The notes under the pieces: model-generated
The model's database searches: none
What the model was told of the DNA's origin: nothing
Seen by the model: only the letters and a program-made list of their open reading frames with translations
Assembly (NCBI GenBank): GCA_025617745.1
Contig: CM046859.1
Location: forward strand, 23,064,006-23,128,005
Length of the DNA: 64,000 bases
Origin: Heliocidaris erythrogramma
Lineage: Eukaryota > Echinodermata > Echinoidea > Camarodonta > Echinometridae
Reading direction: 5' to 3'
Shown: piece after piece, positions 26,236-37,827 of the stretch
How positions within the stretch are numbered: position 1 is the stretch's first letter
How the letters are laid out: the number at the start of each line of letters is the position of its first letter
Translations under genes and position numbers: made by a program

Positions 26236-26359
26236 TCCCCCTCTCTCTCTCTCTCTCCCTCTCTCATCTCTATCTCTATCTCTCTTTCTCATATCTCTCT
26301 ATCTCTCTCATCTCTCTCGCTCTCGTCTCTCACTCATCTATCTCTCTCTCTTTCTCTCA

Positions 26360-26410
<51 letters not shown>

Positions 26411-26432
26411 TATCTCTCTCTTCTCTCCTGTC
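26236..26432. repeat. CT-rich microsatellite
   Basis: Imperfect (CT)n with CATCT and ATCTCT interruptions. Overlapping Ser/Leu-rich frames are artefacts of the repeat. Confidence 0.92.
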
Positions 26433-26572
26433 TCTCACCTTCAAAAGTTTTCCATCTCTGTGGCATTCATTCATACTCTAGTTTGCCCTCTGCAGGCAAT
26501 GGCCTTAATATATTTAGAATCACCAAAAATAAATATTGAAAGTCGGACTGTCAATTTCTCATCTGATGAGAA

Positions 26573-26619
26573 CCAGAAGGCATTAACTTGAATCTTACTC
26601 TGAATTAATGCCTTTCTGG
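26573..26619. repeat. Short palindromic dispersed element, CCAGAAGGCATTAA arms
   Basis: CCAGAAGGCATTAA pairs with TTAATGCCTTTCTGG across a short loop. A second palindromic copy is at 47,680-47,726, and half-copies (AGTTAA, CGCCCTTCTG) lie at about 6,640, 35,727 and 48,895. Confidence 0.65.
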
Positions 26620-27864
26620 CTCTCATCTGGCATTGACTCACACAGCTTTAATGTCATTCTGGCTCCAAACAGATGATGTTTATCATCATGCCTCACTGTA
26701 ATTGGAAAGTATTGGCTGTTCTCCACATTCATGTAATGATATATGTCAAGAAAACACAGAATGTTCGAAGGTGGTAACTGGGACAGACAATTTAAAATTT
26801 GGTTCCACTTCACATCTTACACAACACCTCTCATCCAAACTATAGCCTCCCTCTCCCACCTTTGACAGGGCAGGGTCCGAGAAAGGTGCCAGAATTGTCA
26901 CCGTCCCAACTGCTGCCCGGAGTAACAAATCGATGGGAAACATTCCCCCAAATGAGGCTGTCAAAAGTCGGGAGGCTCCAGGCTGTAAAATGTTTACAAC
27001 ATTTAGAAATGTGAAAGAAAAGGTAGCTGAAATTAGATTGGTAGGGTTGACAACTGACATTTTATTACCTTTTCACCTCGTAAAGTTTGATTGCCATGTT
27101 CTCAATTCCAGCAAGCCTCATGGTAGTCTTCATGATAGTTTATGAAGAATAACCTCCAAAGACATGTACAAAGATTTAATGCAAGCATCCATGCATTCAC
27201 GAGATTCTCTGAAGAAAGAGATATTCAAAGACTCCATGCGTCTGTGATTAATGATTCATAACATTTTATTTATTTTTCTTTGCAGTTGCAACTATAGTTT
27301 TGTTGTTTAGTTCTATGTCTTTATTTTTTGTTGAACATAATTTCCTAAAAATATTTCAACTGAAAGGAATGCCCTTGTCATGATTATAACTTGCACTGCA
27401 TATAGTAGACACTGCAGATTGCTAGTACTGATGTATAGAGATTCTACTTTACCATGTTCTGAATAGAATTCAGTCTATTTTTTACTTTAAAAAAACCCTA
27501 TAAAAATGGTCACATCATGAGAACTTATCCTCTACTGTTTTCTCCAAAAGAGGGCAGTAAACTATCTTTCATGATGGCAAGCATCTTCATCTGTTGGGAA
27601 AAACATTCAAAGTAGTCACCGCAAAAAAATGCTTGAGTGAAAAAGCTTGGCGTGAAAAGCTCAGTGTAAGTAATACTCCCCGAGACGCTCGGCCCTCATG
27701 CATATGTTTCGTTTGTCCCCTCTCCCTGACACTTGGTCCTTCCGAAGCACATTCAGGGATGCCCTGGATGAGGAATGGATGGTGAATAAAAATGAGGAAG
27801 ATGGTGAATATTTTGAAGTGAGATGTCCTGGGAGAGAGCACACCCATGCATCCAAAGAAGGAGG

Positions 27865-27879
27865 GGTTGCTAGGCAACC
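27865..27879. promoter_or_regulatory. Perfect palindromic X-box-like site (RFX consensus)
   Basis: GGTTGCTAGGCAACC is an exact inverted repeat with a 3-base centre and matches the RFX X-box pattern known from ciliary gene promoters. It lies in a locally GC-richer stretch inside a PDE4 intron. No adjacent ciliary gene is visible, so function is speculative. Confidence 0.4.
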
Positions 27880-27895
27880 ATCTGCTCATTCATGA

Positions 27896-29164
27896 TCAAT
27901 ATTCCTCTATATGTAGACCAGGGCACCAATTCATACAATTTTTTTTTTTTTTTATTATTTATGACACCCCAAGCAAAGAAAAGACTTTTTTATAACCCTT
28001 TTTGAGTTGAAAGAAAACAAAGTTCATTCCTGGATAGCAGACCACTGCGCACATAATATTTCTTGTTAAATTTGTAGTTCCTGCAGCATTCGTTTCCCCA
28101 ATGGGACTGTAGGCCCCCAAGACATTGACATGACAGTTTTCTCCTTTCTTCCCTCCATCTACTTTTGTATAACTATTGGTTTTGCCATTTTTGATTATTT
28201 TTGTCAGTAAGAGGGGGGGGGGGGGGGTGGTTATGGGAGAGGGCATTTTTATGTGGTAACATAATTCATATTGTTCTGCATTTTTGATTTGAAAGTCATG
28301 GTTATCAAAACAAAAGGTCTTGTCCAAAGAGTATAAACTCACAGACTACATCTTTCACGGTCTTAAATAGTTTCTAGGATTGTGTCCTCCCATGGGTCAT
28401 GTTCTGAAATGTGTTGGCCATGCCCCAGAATTCAATCGCAGTCTTTCAATATATTTTTAGTTTCTTCCTTGTTTCTTGACGCTTCCCCTGCTGATACACC
28501 TAGCTAACGGCAGAATAAAAACAGATGACAGTCGATTGTTTGGACAGTAGGACTCTCGGATTGGATTGCGACCAAACTACAAGTGAAGTCGGTCGTCCAC
28601 ATTGATATTCTGCTTCTCATCATTGGACAAACTGTTGTTCACTTCTTTGCTTCAAATTACTTTTTGTGTGGGCTCAGTTGTTTTGGCAACATTGGAATGC
28701 ATTTATTGTGATTTGATGGATTTGAATAGATACAGCATAAGCTTTGGGATCAATGATCAATCTTCATATTGATTTCGTCAAGTAGATGCTATGTGAGTTA
28801 TGTGCTTTGATTGGCTCTTGTCTGTAAGTGACATCACAGCAATAGAGATATGATGGATTTACCATATCAACTAAAAATGCGTCAGGGAGCAGCCACACTT
28901 CTGCGCAAATCTACGTAGTCACTTTTTGATGTGTAATTGGATTTTGTGTTGTGGTCAGGTTGGATACGAGCTTTGGATACATTTTTTTCCAAGTTCATGA
29001 AAAAAGACCTGCAGCTCAGTTGAAAGGATGCCTCGTTTTTGCAAGGGGGTGGGAGGTAGCGCTATTGTAAAGAAATATTTTATTGCTCATAGTAGCTCTG
29101 TTAATGGTTTGCTGTTGGAAAAAGTGAGATTTCCTCTTACAAATTTTTGGATAATTTATTACTT
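27896..29164. other. PDE4 intron sequence with homopolymer runs
   Basis: Contains poly-T (27,940-27,953) and poly-G (28,213-28,227) runs. No exon or bounded element seen. Confidence 0.4.
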
Positions 29165-29184
29165 TTTTATGCCTCTGCCCACCA

Positions 29185-29860
29185 AAGGTGCGTCCGTCCG
29201 TCCGTCCATCCATCCCGCTTTCTCGTTCTAGCGATATCTCAAGAACCACATGTGGTATGAACTTCAAACTTAGTGCTAGTATGTATCACCATAGGAAGAC
29301 GATCTGATTAGATTTTGGTGTACGTAGGTCAAAGGTCAAGGTCACAGAGGCCAATTCCTGAAATTTCAGGTGTTAGCTTCGTTCTAGCGATAACTCAAGA
29401 ACCATTTGAGGTATGAACTTTAAACTTGGTACTAGTGCATGTATGTATCACCATAGAAAGATGATCTGATTAGATTTTGGGATACATAGGTCAAAGGTCA
29501 AAGGTCATAGAGGTCAATTCTGAAATTGCAGGTTTTAACCTTGTTAACTTGATATCTCAAGAACCATTTGATCCATTAACTTCAAACTTGGAACTAGTAT
29601 GCATCACCATAGTGAGACGAACTGATTAGATTTTTGTTCACGTAGGTCAAAGGTGACAGGTCAGGTGTATGTGAAATTAAAGTGTTTTTTTTTACCTTTG
29701 TTATCACCATATCTCAACTATTCTTTTTTACCTTATTTATCCCCATATCTCAACTATGTTGTATTCATGATTAGGAGGAGATAAAGTGATCAGACTTATG
29801 GGTTATAAGGTGTAAGGTCAAATGTCAAAGAGGTTATTAACATGTAATTAGAGGCTTTTT
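29185..29860. repeat. Degenerate ~160-bp tandem array with AGGTCA direct repeats
   Basis: Three to four diverged units share ATCTCAAGAACCA, GAACTTCAAACTTGG, TATGTATCACCATAG, CTGATTAGATTTT and TAGGTCAAAGGTCA. It is preceded by (CGTC)n. Direct AGGTCA-A-AGGTCA repeats occur at 29,326-29,338 and 29,488-29,507, with a degenerate one at 29,644-29,656. The first two are spaced 162 bp, the next 156 bp. Confidence 0.8.
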
Positions 29861-32800
29861 ATTCTGGCTCAATCAAAATTTAAAACAAATGAAGATGAAT
29901 GTGTGATATATTTCTGATCTGGCAAGGGCAGAGCCATAAATTTTGACTGTGCGCAGTCAAGAATTAATCTAGTTACCCTGAAGCTCTTTTCCCCCCTGCT
30001 TTTTAAAATAACTTTTTCAAGAGGTCTCTGAAAGTTTCCAAGAGCTAAATCGCTTGCCACTCCTATGGAAAGTTGGGAATAGCTGAGGAATGTTCTGTTT
30101 ACTTGCATACTTATCCTTCTAGCTTTATATCTGGAGGGCAAGATGATTCTACACCACTGTTGGATCAAGTAATGGTGTGTATTTTTTGTTTGGAATTAAT
30201 TAGCCCCAATAGTGGCTTACAAATCTACATGAAAGTATATTGATATGCAAGGAGTATGGTTTGTAGTTCTTCCATTACGGATTCTGTTCCTACTTTGGTG
30301 TAATCTCTACTTCTGAAGTTCTGACCCACGAACTTCTATTGAGTATAGGAGTACCTATGGCCTACATGTATGTGTATACATTACAAAAGCATCTAGACAA
30401 GCATATAAAAAAGGCACATTAATCCACCCGTTTCGAGATCGAAGTGTTATGTCAGAAGAATTAAAATATAGGAACGTGCTGGATAATGAGGACTTCAAGT
30501 GCAAATCTTTATTCACCTTTGAAATCTTGTACTTTTATCGCCATGCCAACAGTAATCATGGGCTTTGACGCACTCCATCTAAGTGGGATTTTGGACAAGG
30601 AATTCTGGCAAATCTTGTGCTTTTACTGACATTTAAATGCAGCTTCTCAGCTTTGTTCGACTTTATCAAAGCAGAATTTCATAATGCAAGAAACAAATGG
30701 ATCACCATGGTATTTGGTGGTTACTGAATCCTTTGGCATTGCTTTTGTTCAGTTTTTTTCTTTAGCTCACAAGGTGTAGGGCTCCAAAGCTGTCATAATT
30801 CACACCTTCGGTATTCTCCAGTTTCCTTTTGTCTTTATATGAATTCCCAAGTACAGCGGTTGAATTTTGATTGCTTCGAGTGTCTTTCTTTGGTACATAT
30901 GGCATGCTTTACTTGATATTTCAACGTATTAAGGAATGTGCTTAATTATTGTCATTCGTCATCAGAGAATTGTAGAAAGAACTATATGTCTAGGATAACT
31001 GGTAGCTATATGAGCAAGTGTACTCATTGCCAGTGGCAAATACAGTCATTTTCCATATTTAAAGATTGCTTTGTGTTTTAATCATCAGTTGTACCTGAAG
31101 TGTGAAATGCAGTATAACATGAATTTGTTGGTATTTATAGACACTCTTTCATTTTTAAGATGACTCCCATTTATTCCTTGTTTCTTGGTTATCATCTTAA
31201 TTTGTTGTTATCTTGGTTTATCCGAGTTGGTTTCGTTGATGTTCATACGATAGATTAATATCTAAGATAGATAGATATATATATAGCCATGCCACTCAAC
31301 TTAACCTCTTATTATGGAAACTTTACATTTCATTTGGTATTTCATGTCACCCCCCCCCCCCCCCGGAAAAAAAAACCACTGCTCTCCATCACATTTTTTC
31401 TCTCTCCTTGAAATGCCACTCCATCCACTCCATTTTCAATCCTCCCCTATCCTTGTTCCTCAAACTGTCCTCTCTTTCCTTTGCCATTTGCCATTTCTCC
31501 AAATCCAACACCTAACTCAAACCATGCATACCCCCAAATCCAAATATAACGTACACCCCTCGTAGCTGTACTTCACCATCGTAGTGTGCAAGCATTCGAA
31601 ACCCACTCGAGCGAGCTGGGGCCCATGTGGGATTTATGCATGTTACACGGTAAAGCTAGGAAGCTTGGGTTTCAGCCTCCTGTCGTAGCTCTCGACACAC
31701 CGCATACTCTACGCCAACAACAAGCACAAGCACAAGCAAATGCTCGCTTTGGAGACTTCACATATTTTTGATGAGCATGATTGAAGTTCAGGAGTTGACA
31801 AAGGCACTGTCTTGCCAACATGTAACGTCCCTGTATCTTCCCAATAATTTCATCCTCTTTCCATGATACCAAAATTTGTGAGAGGTTTATCCAACATAGC
31901 AACTCAAAATTAAATTTTGTGACCAGTATTTGAAGGGTAACAGTAACAGAAATAAGTGGCAAACCAGCTTAGGCGGGTACAGCCCACCCCTACCTCCTTC
32001 CAAAACATCATTTAAAAACTAACTGGCAAATCCTAAGTAAAAAACAAGCATGCTGCCTTCATTATATATGCACATGTACATGTGCCAAAAGTCAGATGTG
32101 TGATGTATTTTTGTATGACAGGTTGATTTAAATGGAATCCTGGGATGAAAGAGTTTGTTGACCCCATGACCTGACACTGAGACGGAAGTAGAATGCAAAT
32201 TGATCAAGATCTAGCCTTTCACCATCCTGAAAGAATGAGAAACACTCTGCTGTTTTTCTTGATAAGTGTGTTCATAGAGAAGCAATAATGACAAGTTCCC
32301 AGCATCCCCTCCCCCTCCCCCCCCAAAAAAAAAAAATTAAATAGAGTTTGTATCTAGACTAGCCTCCAGGCTGAAAACAATTGGGGGGGGGGAGGTTTCT
32401 GTTTGTTGCGAGAATGTAGGTTACAATGTTATGAAGATTGACATATTACATTTTCCAATATAATGTGCATTCACATCATGGACTCAATGTCTCAACTTGT
32501 CTAATAACAAATATTTTGCTCCTAAACAGGCTTCACATATATAATTTTCAACAGCAACACTTTAAGAGTTAAGCAACCTGATAGGGCGTGAAAGACAAAT
32601 TTAAACCAGCCATCCGTAAACCCTTGCTTCCCGACGATGACGACAACAGTGCAATAATTTAGTTCGGGGACACCATCTTGATACACATTGCAGCAATCGA
32701 TGAGCCCATATAGCAAAACATAAAACCACGTTGCTGAAAGCCATTAATCTTCGTTGGCTCCCTAATTCTCGTTATTCTTGATTTACGGTTGGTTTCATCC

Positions 32801-34200
32801 CTCTGCGCGATGTCTCCCCTGCTGCCTGCTCTTCTGTGCTGTTCATCTTGGTGCATATTATCCCAGTATTTTCCTCCCATATTTCTCTCTCTGCGTCATG
32901 AATAATTGATTTGATGACACTATGAGCTTGAACAAGCATTTTGATTGCATTAAAGTGGGGTGTCTCCATGTGAGCCAGACCATGCAAATATATGATGTAC
33001 CATATCTTGAAAATTAGGGCACAGCCAACTTCATTTTAAATGGATGACTACACCAAAAAAAAATGGACTACAACATGGGTACAAAGCTTCAGTAAATTTC
33101 AAATTCCTTGCCAGAGAAAATACGATTTGATTGTGAAAGAGGAGATTTTAAACATTTACTTAAAAGGTTTTTCAGCAATCTACAACATTTACTTAAAAGG
33201 TTTTTCAGCAATCTACAACATTTTGTGATCTACGAAATGCTAAATTTTAAGACATACTACCGTCTGTTAAAGAGCAGAAAGTCCAATCTAACTATCCTAA
33301 TTAAAGGGAAATTCAGTCAGATTGTGGACGTATTTATGCTGCAAGAGGGCACTGTGTTCGTTACATGATTATGCCGTATAGCCCGGCAAGGCACGAACTT
33401 TGGACAGACGTCGCTGCGCAACATGCACCCTCAGCCTGGGCTCGAGCTCTTGTGTGAGATTCGGTCAACTTTTTGCAGTCTGAAATTATTCCAACGGACT
33501 CGTTTGAAGAGCAAACTTTGTGTATGAGTGAATGGGGCTCTACGCAATTCTGACTTTCCCCACGGCCACGTGGTGTCATGTCCGTTTTAGTCTTTTTGGA
33601 TCTGAAGGCATATTGCTTTCATCCTCTGTGTGCATGTAGAATTAAGACAGTAGCATAGCATTGTGATTCTTCATGAAGCAGTGTGAGACCGAGAGATAGA
33701 ACATTAGAAGATTTTTTAAATCACGTCAGGCCTAAAAAGCAGCTTGCTGAAAGTTCAAGTTGAACTTTTTGAACTTCGGGTTGGTAGCTCAAGCCATACG
33801 TGACAAGTGACGATTTAATTTATACACCTGTGAAGGAATGCGATTTTGTGCAGCACAAATCAGGCAAATAGCAGCTTGTTGAGGCTTACTAGCTCATTAT
33901 TTCTACATGAGAGGCTCTAAAAGTAGAATTACTTCTGGCATTCTATCAGAAGTCAGAAGTGAAAAGCATAACTTTTAAAATAGCAGAGCATATTGAGTTT
34001 TTTGTGAAACAAGTATTTATGCTTCCAAACTGGTGGATGTTTATTTTTTTTCATCCTTTCCTTTCTCCCTAATTTAATTTTTCCCCGTTCTGACAATTTC
34101 TTGTCTTGATATTTTGCTTAGTCCTCAGACATACATGTATCCCCTCTCCTGTGTTTTATTTCTTTCTTCTCAAAATGTACATTTACAGGCATATCAAATC
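29861..34200. other. PDE4 intron sequence with minor repeats
   Basis: Includes a poly-C/A junction at 31,350-31,375, a similar run at 32,315-32,336 and a perfect 33-bp tandem duplication at 33,151-33,216. Frames at about 31,586 and 32,659 (minus) have no splice or homology support. Confidence 0.45.
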
Positions 34201-34203
34201 ATA

Positions 34204-34472
34204 GACCCCGTTCTCATTACGATATTGGAAAGTGGATCGCACTATTGAGGGGCGCACCGGGGAGGTCCGCTTGCACGACGTGGGTCTACACCTGCAGAGG
34301 TAGCACGATCTATCTTGGCACTCGCACAGTAAACTGTGAATAGGCACACTCTAGATCGCGCTATCAGAGCACCATGGAGCGCGCCAAAACTACGTCGCTG
34401 CGTTCTCACCTTAGAGGTGGCGCGATCTAGCGCGTGCTAGAGAGATCTATCCCTTGTAATGAGAACAAGGTC
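34204..34472. mobile_element. 269-bp TIR element with 3-bp ATA duplication
   Basis: The termini GACCCCGTTCTCATTAC and GTAATGAGAACAAGGTC are complements with two mismatches. ATA flanks both ends (34,201-34,203 and 34,473-34,475). The interior is GC-rich, with repeated GATCTAGCGCG-type motifs. A 3-bp duplication fits PIF/Harbinger-like MITEs. Confidence 0.8.
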
Positions 34473-34685
34473 ATACAGACTACTTGTAAGAAGGCGAAAC
34501 AAAGAAAAATATGAGTCGTATCTCTCCTTCTCCACAATTAAATCATCCAGACATTTTTGCCTGAAGATCTGGGAGGAACCTGTGATTACTAATAATTAAT
34601 GTCACATTCGTGTCTTCCCACCTTTAATTCGAAGCAGATGGGGACCCTTATTCGAGCAAGATTATCGATTTGTTCTCCATCCCCC

Positions 34686-35570
34686 TCTTAAAGAGAAGGT
34701 AGAGTTCTGGGAGAGGTGAGAAGGAATTATGAACTTTCTCATTTCTTTTATGTCAGCTTAGAAAAACATTAGCCATGTCTCCTGAAAAGGATTGCTCTTC
34801 AAATGCCCTCATATTCAAAATATGACAAGAAATACATGCAGAACATTTATGCCACGTGTGTGCAGTCCCATACTCATCTCTGTGTGCAGTGCATGTGCTT
34901 TTCAGCAAGATTCGTTCAATTTCTTAATCATTTTGAGAATTCCAAAACCTCACAGTACCGTAATGTCACCAGTCGTGGCGTGGTTTGACAGTTTTAGGTT
35001 AATAATTTTCAGAAAATACCTTATTTGTTGAGGAATCACCACCATTCAATGCTGAAAATGCTTGTGAATAAAATCCACTTTATATCCCAAGTATTTTTCT
35101 TGCAAAAAATTTGTTTTGCCAACATCTATGGAACTTTAAGCTCTGCTACATCAATAAACAGAAAATATGGTACAGATTATTTATTTTGTTTCAGTTTGCT
35201 AAAGAGGAAGTTCTTGTTTTACAAAAAAAAAAAAGCAAGAACATAAAAAAGCCCGGTGGATAATTCTCTTTGGAAACAAACTTTGCCTGCCACCATTCTT
35301 TGTGCAATAAGCCGCATAGTTGTTCCTTATTTATTTTGGTACAATATCTGCTAACCAATCGCATCCATTCATGACTGACCAGAGAAACTGAAGCAGTTGA
35401 CACTGGTTGTTGCAGCAACAAAGCTGTATTAAATGGGTGCGCCTCAACTGATGACTGTAGGGTAGACACCCATTCTTATGTAGACATGATCAACCTTCCC
35501 TAATTGGTTTGAGACAGTTTCTTTCATCATTTAATTCCATGACAAAAACTCAACTTTATCTTTAATCTTG
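34686..35570. repeat. Dispersed repeat copy, empty-site counterpart of 44,131-44,830
   Basis: Matching blocks include CCTGAAAAGGATTGCTCTTC, AAATGCCCTCATATT, TGCAGTCCCATA and ATGTAGACATGATCAACCTT. This copy lacks the 301-bp hAT-like insertion seen in the other but contains about 480 bp (34,975-35,462) absent from it. Confidence 0.75.
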
Positions 35571-36100
35571 ATGCCAATTGAGGTTTAGGTTAGCTGGAAG
35601 GGTGACAGAATTTGAGACGAAGCAATCTACTTGTCAGTCTGATCAGGTGTGGTTTCTTGTCATGACATACATAGGTGTTATCATCCATTGAGAGATAGAA
35701 GGTTGTTAAAGGGGATGAGTTATATGCCCTTCTGGCTCTCAGCAGACATCATGTAGAAAACACATTCAAATTTGGGACCTGCTGTCATTAATGTAATCAA
35801 AACATAGGCCCTTTTTACACTGATCTGATTGAAAAAAAGAGTTACTTTCTTGCGATGAAATGTGAACATCAAGGCCACTCCTGCACTAAACTGAACATAG
35901 TTTAAGTTTTTATTGCACCAAATTAATAAATTGATGTAGTGGCTCTTCATAACTGCTATGCAAGATACCATGGCTACATGAGTGTGCTGCTATGGCAGGT
36001 TGAAGACAATCTGAGGTAATACAGGTACAATCTTCATCGACATTTCAACATTTGCCATGCAGATTTTATCACCCAAGGGATAAGGATGACAAGATACATA

Positions 36101-36461
36101 TAGGCTTTTTACACTTGCAAAATTGTGCTTCAATAAATAATCCTGTATTATCGGTGGGGCTAAACAAGCATTTAGCCCCAATGATAGTACAGGACTTAGC
36201 TTAGCCCACTTTCTGTTCATATTACATTTTACCAAAGTGGGCTAACTCCACAATAGTAGGATAATTTTAGCCCTGGAAAAAAAGCATGGTTAGCACCAAC
36301 AAAAGTACATGATTCTAATGTCAAAAGGTGGGGCTAATTAAGCGCTCTGGCTAGGGAAATAGTACTGGACTAAAACTGCAAATGAGAACAGCGAAAATAC
36401 ATGTATAGTCTGGGGTTAAGGATATAGCATGGGTTAAAAAAAATCAAATGTAAAAAGCCTA
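36101..36461. mobile_element. 361-bp TIR element with 3-bp ATA duplication
   Basis: TAGGCTTTTTACACTTG at the left matches the complement of CAAATGTAAAAAGCCTA at the right. ATA flanks both sides (36,098-36,100 and 36,462-36,464). The interior repeats GGGGCTAA/TTAGCCCC and CCCACTTT/AAAGTGGG palindromes. No coding capacity. Confidence 0.8.
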
Positions 36462-37340
36462 ATACTTGCGTAAGAGCATGCTTAAATGCACACATATAAA
36501 GAAATGCTGTCACCATCTACAAAGTATTGTTTTGATGATTCATTTTCTTGTCAACTAGTTCATCTTTTGCGGTTATTTTAAAATATCCTGCAGCTACATA
36601 AACAAGTTTAAGAAATGTGTCGTGATATGAGTCTTGCAAAGTTATCTTCACATTGATGTATAAAGACAGATAGTGATTAATGCATTGTGTGAGGGACTTT
36701 GCCCTCATCAAAGTTAATGCGGTTGACATAAGATCCAGTATATTGTTTCCCTTATACCTATTTGTTATTGACTTTCCCACTCCATCTTCAGCTACAGTTT
36801 TAATTTGATTGCAATTTGTAATAAACCTCCCAGGTATATGCTATGCGATATCGCACCTTTCAGTTTGTGGCTTTACAAAGGTTTTTGGTGGTTTTTGTTG
36901 TTAGTTTTTTCCTTTTCTTGCAAGGAAATTATCAAGGGAAATACCAAGTTGGAGGTGAAAAACCTTTGTCATTATGTCCTAGATTGTGTCTGTGCGGCTG
37001 TTCTTCATAGCATGATTCAATCGTAAGGAGGTTCTATTCATCAACAAGTCCTGCTGGGAATTCGCCGTTGGGCGTGTGTATTCTTCCGTGACAATAGCGA
37101 TCGAGAAATTCAACTTTCATAGTGGTTTTGAGAATGTCTTCATCGTATAAAACACTAATATACTCCATCAGGAAGAATAGACACATAATCCTCGTGGTGT
37201 ATTAAAGTGCTGAATAGAGCAAATGCTCTGCACTTATCCTCTCCGTCATGACAACCCTCACGCATCGCCAAAGAATCACTTTCTCTTTAGGCAGAAGCTC
37301 AGAGTGTTGGGGAAGGTGAGAGAGAATCAACTTGCTGCTT
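36462..37340. other. PDE4 intron sequence upstream of start exon C
   Basis: No bounded element seen. It may contain regulatory sequence for the promoter inferred at 37,358. Confidence 0.35.
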
Positions 37341-37357
37341 CGTCAGAACAAACTCTG

Positions 37358-37366
37358 TATATATAA
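37358..37366 (+). promoter_or_regulatory. Candidate TATA box for PDE4 start exon C
   Basis: TATATATAA lies about 390 bp upstream of the exon C start codon. The stretch between is GC-richer than the surrounding intron and would be 5' UTR. The distance is compatible with an alternative promoter, but TATA-like strings are common in AT-rich DNA, so this is tentative. Confidence 0.3.
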
Positions 37367-37753
37367 TGGTGCTGTCTTAGAGGAGCCCCTGCACTTGCTT
37401 CACATCTCAAAAGCTGCTTCAGCCATTCGCAGTCTAGAAATCAATTTTTTTACAAGAAATGTGACTTGTTTTCTAATTCAGCCAACTAATCCTCGGTGAA
37501 TGTCCGCTTGCAGACGTCGTGTTATTTTAAGGGGCATAGTAGGAATGTATTCACTCCATGTTTCTCAGAAGCGATCGACCAAAGGTGACAGTACGATGAT
37601 GATCATATTGCATTGTCGTCCGGGAAACCGTCTATTTTAAAATTACATGGATATTGTTGCGATAGCAGACAATAATCTTCCTTCCTCAACTTCGATCACC
37701 AGTGAATATCATTGATGATAAAAGGGAAATAAGCTGACTTTCATTGTGCTAAA

Positions 37754-37827
37754 ATGGCAAATTTGAAGAGTCCAACGTTCTGTTACCGTGTGCTGAAAAT
37801 TCGCAAGTTATCTGAACCAGTGTTCAG
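37754..37827 (+). CDS. PDE4: PDE4 alternative first coding exon C
   Basis: The ATG has an excellent context (AAAATGG). It opens 24 codons with a basic, amphipathic peptide (MANLKSPTFCYRVLKIRKL, then SEPVF) and ends at a consensus donor, CAG|GTGAGT, in phase 2. Joining to exon 2 completes a Ser codon and gives EPVFS-FDVENG, similar in form to the YSFDVDNG junction of mammalian PDE4D8. The short basic N-terminus is the kind of isoform-specific targeting segment found in PDE4 long forms, although its target cannot be read from the sequence. It starts 10 kb upstream of exon 2. Confidence 0.75.

Noticed and set aside
27594-27895. Overlapping frames on both strands near the X-box
   Set aside because: Frames on both strands are similar in length; none has a donor or a recognisable domain, so I kept only the X-box motif.
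32522-32987. Overlapping minus-strand frames
   Set aside because: Three mutually overlapping short frames with no motif; consistent with chance.
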